Made by a program: the position numbers and the translations under genes. A stretch of DNA of 10,433 bases from assembly GCA_000697335.1 (NCBI GenBank), contig JNEM01012633.1, positions 1 to 10,433 on the forward strand, in the 5' to 3' direction. Position 1 is the first letter of the stretch, and each line of letters starts with the position of its first letter. Shown one piece after another: positions 1-8,984 of the stretch. Below the pieces are notes generated by a model. That model saw only the letters and a program-made list of their open reading frames with translations. It ran no database searches and was not told the DNA's origin. This stretch comes from Conidiobolus incongruus B7586 (Eukaryota > Entomophthoromycota > Entomophthoromycetes > Entomophthorales > Conidiobolaceae).

Positions 1-1060
1 TTTAATAGTTTGAAAATTAATTTAATCCAGATTCTAAATATATAATTATACATATATATATAGCTCTAATATTAAATCTAAATTCATTTATTTAAATCTA
101 ATAATTTGACTTGAAAAGTAATTAATATTAACCAACTTATATTCAATTTTTCAATTTTGAATTAAATATTTCATAATTATTAATATTCATTTGAATTTTG
201 GTTAATAAAAGATAAAAATACTTTTAGGCATTTATAACATAATATAAATATATATATTATTATATCAAACAATGGTAAATAGTTAATGTTCTTATTATTT
301 AAATAAGATTAATCATAGATTGGACTATCAAAATTTCATCAATAAAGTAAATATTATAAATATAAAATATTAAAATCAATCAAGTATATATAATCAAAGA
401 TATAATATTTTTCCCTTGATTTCTATAATGAATATTATTTATCATCACAATATCGAAAATATTAATATATGATAAACATTACTAATTTTCAAAAAGTCAA
501 TCTAATACTTATTGCTAATTATACAAATATTGATAAAATAGCTAATCGTATAATATCATATTGGAAGTAAGTATATGGGAGTGTTTTGAAGGCTCGGTGT
601 AAATAATTGATTAATGTGAACATATATTTTAAAGAGATTCATTACATTTTCACTTGATATCTTTTAAATAATAAATAAACAAGGATACTTGTACAGCATA
701 AATTTTCATATACAGAGCTTTTTTATTTGTGGATTTAATAAATGAGGTATTATATAAAATAATTTAATAAACTCCAATTTTTAATGAATTTAATGATAGG
801 GAAATGATAATTAGTAAAGTTGAAAAAATGTGGTACAAAACTGAATACTTAAGTTTATCATAATACAATGAGTAGGCAAAGTTTATGTAATACAAATTAT
901 TATATTGTGTATCAAAATAACTATTAAGGATTAAGTAGACTTAATTTTAAAAAATTATTATCATCTAGTTAAAATATAGAGAGATTAATTAATTAAAAAT
1001 TATTAGTTTAATAAAGTTAGTAAATGAAGATGTTAGTATAAAAACTAAGAGATAAAGTAT
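1..1060. other. A+T-rich spacer downstream of DSN1
   Basis: I see no gene, RNA gene or long repeat here. All frames on both strands are broken by frequent stops, and the composition is that of the other spacers. The last few hundred bases should hold the 3' untranslated region of the minus-strand DSN1 gene, but no clear AATAAA signal lies just past its stop. A slightly G+C-richer patch near 565-600 has no recognisable structure. Confidence 0.6.
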
Positions 1061-2514
1061 TTAACGTTTTGAATAAAAAGTGTGCCCATATTTGAACTCT
1101 TCTGACTTAAGTTCATCAGGATTTTTGGTCTTATCTTTAAATCTTGTTATACAGCGAACAAGTTTGATCGGGTCACAATTTGCAATTCTAGGGTGAAGAA
1201 CGTGATCCTGAATACTAACTGTCTCTTTGGTAAGGGTAGCAATATCCTCTGATAATTTGTCTGAAGCAGTTGCAATAGTTGTTAAATTAGTTTCAAGTCC
1301 AGAAATTCCTTGAGAGACTGAATCGAGTAAATCATGAATCTCCTTATCACCTATTACAGGTTTATAAGGCTTGAGTAAGTCGAGTTCCTCACTATTAAAT
1401 AACTCGTCAAGATCAGGGCGAGGCATCGCTGGCGCGCCACGGATGGAATCGAGGTAAGAAGCATGACGAGTATTCTGAAAGCTAGCTGCATTCCTCCACA
1501 TTTGGATTTCTTTCTTCAGTCTAAATTAGTTTGAAATAATTAAAAAAATAATCAGAAAATGATTAAATAACTTACTTGGCATTAGCGACCTCAAGCTGTC
1601 TCTTTTTGGCTATATTTGCTTCATTCTGAGGATTCAATTTGTGTGGTCTATCTTCTTCATCAGGATGAATGGGACGCCTTAGCCAAAATGTATCGATTTC
1701 ATGCTTATTCAAAGCTTCCAAGGCAATTTTTTGGATTTTTTTTGAAATTTCAAGTTCCTCTTTATGTGTACTCGCTTGAAATTCAATACAACGTTGAAGT
1801 AACCAACTTAGTAGAACTCTCATACGAGAAGGTTCAGGCATTTCAGCTGAAATATGTTTGAAAAAATCAGATTCACTGATATTTTGATGTGGATAACCCA
1901 TTTCGCCAAAACCAAAAACAGAACGGCGAGAGGCGCGAAGTCCAAGAGAATTTCTACGATTCCCGACACTAGTGCGTCTAGCAATAGCGCCATTTTGTTT
2001 AGAAGTAGATTCCTAAAAATAATCAAAATAAATAAAAATAAATATTTATTCAAAAGTAGTGTATACCACTCGAGGAATAGGAATATTGTTAAGATTAGGT
2101 AATTGAGATGTTTGTGTTGAAACCATTTTCGATGAGCTCTAAGTAAATTAAAAAAAAGAACGGAATTAATGAATAAAATAAATTAGATATGAAATATTGT
2201 TATTACTTGTATAAAGGAATCAACTTGAATAAGATTGATACTAGAATCGTTTGCAACAGTAGAATTATTATTATTATTATTATTATTTTCTTTCGAAGAA
2301 ATCTGCTTGATTTCAACTCTAGCTCTCTTAGTTTGCGTTTTTAAAGTATGAGCTTCTTTTGAAGGCGTAGGTAAAATTTGAGTGGACTTAAAATTATCAT
2401 TTCCATTTTCAATTACGCGTTTACGGGTGCGTGTAAATACAAATCCATCGTCGCATTCTATTACAATTAATAAGGATTATGAAAAATAAAATTCAAATTT
2501 TATTTCTTACCCAT
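1061..2514 (-). CDS. DSN1: Dsn1/Mis13 subunit of the Mis12 (MIND) kinetochore complex, 5 exons
   Basis: The spliced product is 407 residues. Exons on the minus strand are 2514-2511, 2457-2207, 2138-2067, 2012-1576 and 1520-1061 (stop TAA at 1063-1061); introns are 53, 68, 54 and 55 bases, each GT...AG, and the frame is kept throughout. Dsn1 is a rod subunit of the Mis12/MIND complex, which joins the inner centromere to the Ndc80 complex. Residues 1-110 are polar, with eight Asn at 59-66. A basic stretch (121-140, RRTS, RRNSLG, SRRS) precedes the family signature at about 148-180 (GYPHQNIS, FFKHIS, MPEPSRMR, LLSWLLQRC). Residues 195-310 look helical, with a conserved-type LDELF...KPYKP segment near 290-305. 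The tail has HPRIANCDP and RCITRF. This matches the Pfam MIS13 layout in order and length. The start is fixed by splicing: reading through intron 1 meets a stop after four codons, and exon 2 has no in-frame ATG. Family assignment is from memory of the signature, not from a search. Confidence 0.88.
2264..2287 (-). repeat. (AAT)8 microsatellite coding for poly-Asn in DSN1
   Basis: Eight perfect ATT units on the plus strand read as eight AAT codons (Asn 59-66) in exon 2 of DSN1. The tract lies in the polar, probably disordered N-terminal region ahead of the MIS13 domain. Triplet units keep the frame, so length changes between strains would be tolerated. Confidence 0.9.
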
Positions 2515-2798
2515 TTTTCAAGATTAAATATTTCGTTTTCAAAAGTCGATATTAATGCAATAGTTAATTGATATGATAATTATTTTAATATTGTAAAAAT
2601 ATTAAAGCTATTATTTTTTAAACAGAATATAAAAATAATAAAATATTATTTTTTTTTGTAATAAAAAATAGAGTTCTAGTTAAATTTTTTTTCATTAATC
2701 AATTCCTAATTTCATTAATTCAATTTGAGAAAATTTTAGAATATACATCCAATCATTTGCGTTGACAAAGTCTGAAAGATTTTAAACTTGCCTCATTG

Positions 2799-2803
2799 AT
2801 TGG
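2799..2803 (-). promoter_or_regulatory. Possible CCAAT box upstream of DSN1
   Basis: The plus strand reads ATTGG, so CCAAT on the gene's strand, about 285 bases upstream of the DSN1 start codon and in the right orientation. CCAAT is the core site of the fungal Hap/NF-Y complex. A pentamer is weak evidence, and other CCAAT copies occur nearby on the opposite strand, so this is a candidate only. Confidence 0.2.
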
Positions 2804-3206
2804 TTAATTTAGATTTCAAGTTATTCTTTTTAACCAATTTGATTAAAAATTATTCATTGTATTATTAGCTAAATAATTGAAATGCAGTTTGCATAATTCA
2901 GTTATTTAAATCGAATTAGACTATTAAATATTATTAACTAATTTACAGAATAATGTAATTATAATATGATTCAATATAGATGTAATTTTATATCATTCTC
3001 TTTTCATGGTCAATAGCCAATAACAAAACCATCGCTTGCAAAATTTATCAACAATCTATTTTTTTTTTGAAAAATAATAAAAATCATATAAAACAGACTA
3101 GAAAATAATTTTTTAAAATTATGATAAAACCAATGATAGTAATTATTCAAGTGAAACTGATTTTGAAATAAATAATTATTATAATTTTATTATGAACTAT
3201 TAACAT

Positions 3207-3227
3207 TATATATATATATATATATAT
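3207..3227. repeat. (TA)n microsatellite
   Basis: Twenty-one bases of uninterrupted TA dinucleotide repeat lie in the spacer between the two genes. It is expected to vary in length and has no sign of function. Confidence 0.9.
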
Positions 3228-4005
3228 GAACTAAAGAGGAAATATAATTCAAGTAGGGAAATATTAAAATAAATAATTATACCATCAAATATCTTTTAAT
3301 TACAACTTTAATTCAATATTATTTAAATATCAAAAAAATCGCTTATATTTATTGATAATTTTATAGAAACTTTTCTGTTATAAATTTTACAATAAATTAT
3401 GATCTTTGTTAATATTATATATGGTGAAAACAATCCAATTTAATCAAAATAACTGTTAAATTCAAATTTATCAAATGTATCTTGTCATATTTGAAGTATA
3501 AAATATTATCGGTTATTTAATGTGATAATGTTCAACCATCCACATTATCCAATATTAATTATGGTTTTTCCATAAATACTTAACAAAATCTTAATAGTTT
3601 GATAATAGTTTCAATTATCAATTTAGTTAATGAATCCTGTAGTTCCAATATTATATACACATTCTATAGGTAAATTACCAGTTTGAATTACGTTCGAATA
3701 TTTAAATTAGACTAAATAATTTAAATTATCGAAAAATTATATATTGATTAAAATGATTAAAGTTTATTTTTATATTTTATTGTAATAAACCATGAGTAAT
3801 TAAAATTACATATACCCAATATTGGTATTATAAGTTAAGAATCGAAAGGAAAACATAATAAACCATTGATTAAGTTGGTGATACCCACTTGAATTAATTG
3901 AAAAATAATGATCACTTTGTATTAAATTAAATTAGAATCATCACCTAAATTCTTGTAATTAGTCATGATATCCATAAAGAATAAAAGAATATCCCAAATT
4001 TAAAT

Positions 4006-5728
4006 CTACATTGTATGCGAAGGAGTCACTGGCACTGTTCTGAGTTCAAAATTATTCATCCTGGGAAGATATGCTGAAGCACTTAAATCCAAGATATACA
4101 CGTGGTTAAAATATTTTTTACCATCGTAACCACCGAACACATAAAGTCTAGAATCATGTAAAATGGTAGTATGATATCCTCGGGGACTGAGTTTCGCGCC
4201 ACATGTCTTTCGTTGTTCCCATTTCATGGTTGCCAAGTTGAGAATTAAAAGTTGATTAGTGTATTCTTTCTCATCACGACCGCCGACAACAAAGAAGAAA
4301 GGTCCCACTAGAGTTGCTGTGTGAGAGAGTCGAGCCTGAGGACTAGGTACATTGACTTCAGCCCATTTCAATGTTTCTAAATTTAAAATGTGAATGTCGT
4401 TGAAGCAATCGGCGCCATCGGATCCTCCATACAAAATCCACTGACTACCAACTAAATTGCTGGTATGATAACCTCTGGCCATCGGAAGGTCACCTTCAGG
4501 CTCAAGTTTAGTCCATGTTAAATGTAGCGGATCACTGAGATCCAATTTGTAAACATCGTTAAGAGCGCGCATTCCATCTCCACCGCCGAAAATGTAGAGA
4601 TTGCCTTTATAGGCACAGGCAGAATGGGCTCTTCGAGGACATGGTATATCACCTGAGGTGTGTGGAGTGCTCCATCTTAAAGTGACTAGATAAGGAAATA
4701 TTAAAATCAAATAAATTAATTAAGCACTTATTTATGTTTACCAGTATCAAAAACATGAAGTGAATTATAATATTGATCGCCGTTACCACCACCAAAGATG
4801 TAAATTTTGTCGTCAATAAGTGTTGATGAATGAGCGCGACTAGGTAGTGGTGGAGTTCCTGAAACAATGGGCTTGCGCCAGTACATAGTATCTAAATTCA
4901 GGGTTGAATTAATGGATGAATTTTAAATTGGATCATAAAAAATTACCAGTATCAAAAATAAAAAGATCATTATAGCATCCTTTACTATTACACCCACCAA
5001 ATACATACATTAAATCTCCAACCAGTTCTGCGCTATGAGCACGTAATGGTTTTGTAGGATACTGTCCTCTCGAAGGAACTACGCTCCAATACATAGCTGG
5101 CGCAGGAGCAGGTAAAGAAGGTGGCAGATTCTGTCCTTGTGAATTAACTAAATCGTCGTAAGAATGAGACTTATTGGTAAATGAGCGAGTTTTTGGTTTT
5201 TCATCAACTATTTCCTTTGGTAAAGTTAGTTCCGAAATAGTACTATTTAATTTGCTGTCAGAGTTGTGTGAACTTAAACTATTTATATCAGGTGTACTAT
5301 TGAGTGAACAGGATTGAAAACCTCCGCTAGGAGCAGAAGGTCCACGGCGATGTACATCCCAACTCTGGAGACTTGGAGAAGGAAAATATCTGGGAATTAA
5401 TTCGTTAGATCTATCTAAATATGATAAATTGTTTATCGAATTCTTAAAGTTTAAGCTGCTAGTGGGACTTGGAACGGTTAATAACTCTTCCATCGCTCTA
5501 AGAGAAGAGAGAGAAACAGGATCGTTCTCTTCTAATTTACTATAAATAAGAGTTTACTTAGTAATTGATTGCTTAAATTAATTGTGATAATCACCTTGGA
5601 GTTTTAATTTTTTGGGGAGGTATGTCTTCTGAAGTATTTTTTCTGGAGCGAAAAGAGTGAGCAACTCTATTCAATTCAGATTGAATACTTTTGGAGCGAG
5701 ACATAATAGGTGATGGACGATCTTTCAT
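4006..5728 (-). CDS. Six-bladed kelch beta-propeller protein, 4 exons
   Basis: The spliced product is 518 residues. Exons are 5728-5595, 5539-4947, 4891-4742 and 4685-4006 (stop TAG at 4008-4006); introns are 55, 55 and 56 bases, all GT...AG. Residues 1-193 are Ser/Pro-rich and probably disordered (for example SRSKSIQSEL, PSLPAPAPA). Six kelch blades follow, at about 194-242, 243-292, 293-349, 350-390, 391-438 and 439-499. Each has the double Gly after an aromatic or aliphatic strand (YVFGGC, YIFGGG, YIFGGG, ILYGGS, FVVGGR, YVFGGY), RAHS/RGYHT/RLSHT motifs, and often a late Trp. Kelch propellers bind other proteins. Fungal databases often label this type 'galactose oxidase/kelch', but no catalytic domain is present, so an enzyme role is not supported. 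There is no BTB, RING, coiled coil, signal peptide or membrane segment, so a cytoplasmic scaffold or polarity role is only a guess. The start at 5728 is the first in-frame ATG; a second at codon 9 is possible. Confidence 0.88.
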
Positions 5729-8560
5729 ATTTAAATAAATATATCTCTCTTGTGATTTAATTATATTTAGTGGAATATATTTATGATCAAGTTAAAGTGA
5801 GGTGTCTATTAATAAGAATATTAAGTTAATTAAAAGTAAACATTTCAAAAATTCAATTGATTCATTTAATTTTTTAATCCAACCAATTGCATTGTTTAGA
5901 GTATTGATGAATTGGAATGGAAGGAGTTATTTCACATTAATTATCCAATTTTAAAAGTGATAAATTCAAGAAATTTGACAATTTTGAAAAATAACTTAAA
6001 ATTCCAAAATCTTTTATATAACACATGTTGCTAAATAATTTAATTTATGTTTTTATTATCAATTTTCCAGTTATTTCAATAATATAGTACTATCTTTTAT
6101 TATTATTAAATTTAACAATTTACAAATTTGCCAAATTTGTTTCAAATTAAATTAGCTTATTCCTTTACTCAAAGCTTATCATTTTGTTATTGCCTAATTA
6201 AACACAAATTTACAAAATTTCAAAATTGGGTATTATATCAACTTTCACGCGAGACGGCCTAATAAAGTTCCTAAGCGAAAAACAAAAAATAGTAGGAGAT
6301 ATGACGTAATGAATATTAAGCACTTATTCTCTATGTAGATAATTTGAGTTAAAAATAAGCTATTATTAAATGGTATAGGATGAAACTAGTTTTATCACAT
6401 TTATTATTAATACTAACTTATTCATCATTAGAAGTAACAGAAAAGTTATTATATTATTCTAATAGATATATATTTTTCAATTAATGGACTCTAATTAAAT
6501 ACATTTTTATCAGGATCATATCACCTTTTTAGTTTAAATCTAGAATAAATATTTATAATACAATTTCTAATAATAGTTTATTCGAAAAGATTTTAAAAAT
6601 GTTTATTGATTAGCAATTCTCAAATATTATTGAAAAAATATTAAATCATCAATTTCTATTATAGGTAAATAAAAACTTTATTAATATCATCATTAAAAAT
6701 AAATTGGCAATTAAATTTGAATTATGAATTATTATTGAACAGTTAATAGTGTACAAAATTCACTCCTTAAATTCTTGATAAAATATATTTGGTACTATAT
6801 GCTTGTTATTATACTAAATTTTAGATAGTAATGATCCTTTATAATTTGTGAATTGAATTAACTTAATTGGTTAACATCATCTCTAATATAATTTGATAAT
6901 TTTTATAATTTATCTTGTTCATAAATTATCTATATTTGTCGAAAAAGATTGAATTTTTGTAATATAATCAAGAATAATATACTAGTTATACAATATTTAT
7001 CATTTTATATATTCAATAATTAAATAATTAAATAATTATTTAAAGAATTCTAAATATTAAGGATATTAGTAATATTGTGTATATAATTTTATATAATTGT
7101 ATTATCTATATTGATTCATGTTTTGTATTAAAAATCACAATAGTTTAATCAAAATTTGTAATCTATCATTGTATAATTGTGAATTCACTGTTTATTAGAA
7201 ATAAATCAATCTATGTCAAAAAGTTTAAATATCAGCGGATATTTGTCATAAAAAATGTTTGTATCCTCAAATCTTCAATTTAAAAAGCCTTTTACATAAC
7301 CTTTTAAACAAAGATATTTTTAACAATCACTTTTTCAATCTGTCTTAAAATCTGATTTACTTATAATAAAATTTTCATAGCATAATTGATTTGAAAGAAA
7401 TAGGAAATATTAATTTAATCTTAATAAATTTGCAACTATATACAATATTCTATTACATATTTGGAAATCATTTATAGGATTGTAAAGCTTATATTGAATT
7501 TCAGATATATTCTGAGTGTAATTTTTATAATTTAATTTAAAAATAGAGAAAATAAATGTAATTCCTCTTTTTTATATCACCATCAAGTAAAGCTATTAGA
7601 TTTAAATTTAATTAATGCAAAAAAATATAATGAGGAATTTTAAAATTATTTAAGCTTTATATACTTGAATTAGTAATCTATATCATAGGTAATGTTGAAA
7701 AATTCAATGTATTCAATATATATGATTTATAATCTATTTAGTTTATAAAGCATGCCAATTTTGGATCAAAAGAGTTACTTTCAAAGGGAGAAAAATGCAC
7801 AAAAAGTGTATATATATGTGTATATATAATAAATAAGCGCAATCTATATATTAAACGTGGCATTTAGTTTAATATAGCCAAGTTTTATTACATTTCACTA
7901 AAAAAATATCAAATATTTAAGATAGATTTTTTGAAATTTGAGTTTTAAATTATTTATGATTTGTAAATGTAAATTGATTTCTTTGATATTGAGATCGATA
8001 TTATAGTATAAGCAAAATTTAACCGAGTTTTTATCAATGATATTATTAAATTAAATCAAAGTTTTTTATGTTACCTTTTTTCCCTCATAGTCTATAAGTT
8101 GTTTTCAAAAGAATAAATATATCTTAAGACTGGAAGAAATAAATCAATTGAAAACAAGAACTGAGTATTTGAATAATTTTTTTAGCGCCTTAAATTATAA
8201 AGGATAGCACTCAAGCAACTTCTCTAACATATATAAGGCTATTAATACATGTATGTGATCAGAGATTAATTTTTCTTTGAATTTTATATTAATTCAAAAA
8301 ATTTTTAAAAAAGTGACAAATCAAAATATAAAATATAGAAAAATATCAACTAATGGATGGTGATATTAAATAAATAATTTAAAATTAATTTTTAAAATAT
8401 ATTTTAATAAGTATAATACTTTTATCATAAAATATGTATGTCAAAATGTCTCTTATTAGTAAATTTCACTTTTATTACTACTATTATTTGAAAATTTTTA
8501 ATGAAACCTTGTAAAAATATTCAGTGTTTTTTGGACAGAGTTTAAATTATTTAAATATTA
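5729..8560. other. Long A+T-rich spacer upstream of the kelch gene
   Basis: About 2.8 kb with no supported gene. Both strands are stop-rich, no tRNA or snRNA fold was recognised by eye, and no transposase or reverse transcriptase motif was seen. The first few hundred bases should hold the promoter and 5' untranslated region of the minus-strand kelch gene. One G+C-richer patch at about 6242-6310 stands out, and another lesser one at 8183-8245. Confidence 0.6.
6302..6309. promoter_or_regulatory. CRE-like octamer TGACGTAA
   Basis: TGACGTAA (TTACGTCA on the other strand) differs by one base from the ATF/CREB bZIP palindrome TGACGTCA. It lies 574 bases upstream of the kelch start codon, at the edge of a patch with unusually many CpG and GC steps for this spacer (6242-6310, with GCGAGACGGCC). 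A single octamer is suggestive only; distance and lack of comparison keep confidence low. Confidence 0.25.
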
Positions 8561-8624
8561 ATTAAAATATTAAAAAATTAAACTATTTAAATATAATTAA
8601 AGTTTTAATTTTTTATATTTTAAT
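8561..8624. repeat. Imperfect palindrome (foldback)
   Basis: The stretch 8561-8585 is nearly the reverse complement of 8601-8624, with about 23 of 25 positions pairing once single-base gaps are allowed, around a 15-base loop. It lies near where base composition drops toward the transposon. It could be a relic of a small foldback element or a chance product of very A+T-rich DNA. Confidence 0.45.
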
Positions 8625-8758
8625 ACATTGCTGATAATCTTAGATAGTTATTATAATATTATTAATATTAAATTATATATCTTTTGATTAATCTGGATCT
8701 ATATATTTATTTAAATTACTAGGATTAATATTATCATAAATAATTATCTAATACACTA
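8625..8758. other. Left flank of the transposon
   Basis: Short A+T-rich stretch between the palindrome and the transposon, ending in the TA dinucleotide (8757-8758) that borders the element. No coding signal is visible. Confidence 0.5.
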
Positions 8759-8788
8759 ACCTATAAAAGTGAGTTATAAAATCAAAAA
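8759..8788 (+). repeat. Left outer terminal repeat
   Basis: Pairs with the right outer repeat as an inverted repeat (29 of 30). It contains the core GTGAGTTATAAA at 8769-8780, presumed to be part of the outer transposase-binding site by analogy with IR/DR elements. Confidence 0.88.
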
Positions 8789-8940
8789 CACTTATATTTT
8801 TACTAATAACTTGATTAATATTTAATAAAATAAATTTAAATTAAATAATTAAAATCTATTATATTTATTAATTATATATATATCATTAAATAATGATATT
8901 TAGCTATTAATTAATTAAAATATAAACTTTTAAATTTTAC

Positions 8941-8970
8941 CTAGGGTAAGTTATAAATTTGTAGGTTTTT
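8941..8970 (+). repeat. Left inner (subterminal) repeat
   Basis: Same orientation as the left outer repeat, with core GTAAGTTATAAA at 8946-8957, one transition away from the outer core. It pairs inversely with 10110-10139. It ends 14 bases beyond the stop codon of the transposase relic. Confidence 0.85.
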
Positions 8971-8984
8971 AGTGATAAAAAAAA

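Larger units (their letters stand above)
2515..4005. other. Spacer between DSN1 and the kelch gene
   Basis: About 1.5 kb of A+T-rich DNA lies between two minus-strand genes. It should contain the DSN1 promoter (left part) and the kelch 3' untranslated region (right end). I see no coding exon, tRNA or repeat family in it. Apart from a CCAAT-type pentamer and a TA microsatellite, listed separately, nothing stands out. Confidence 0.6.

Noticed and set aside
1616-2102. Open plus-strand frames of about 80 codons (1616-1861, 1854-2102) and a minus-strand frame at 1820-2053.
   Set aside because: They overlap DSN1 exon 4 in other frames, have no recognisable motif, and the DSN1 reading explains the same DNA with family signatures and clean splicing.
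2415-2420. ACGCGT, the MluI cell-cycle box, near the start of DSN1.
   Set aside because: It would be attractive for a cell-cycle gene, but it lies inside coding exon 2 (Lys-Arg-Val codons), so a coding origin is simpler.
4649-4867. A 72-codon minus-strand frame across kelch intron 3.
   Set aside because: It reads exon 3 out of phase and runs through an intron; the spliced reading gives a perfect kelch blade instead.
4006-5728. Galactose oxidase activity for the kelch protein.
   Set aside because: The protein has only the six kelch blades and a disordered head. It lacks a signal peptide and the carbohydrate-binding and C-terminal domains of secreted galactose oxidases, and I see no copper-site pattern.
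7801-7830. Short TATATG/TGTATA alternating run as a possible repeat or promoter.
   Set aside because: Imperfect low-complexity sequence of a kind expected by chance in DNA this rich in A and T.
8183-8245. Patch with GCGCC, GGATAGCACTCAAGC and similar, considered as a tRNA or exon remnant.
   Set aside because: No cloverleaf pairing or T-loop consensus could be built by eye, and no open frame extends through it.
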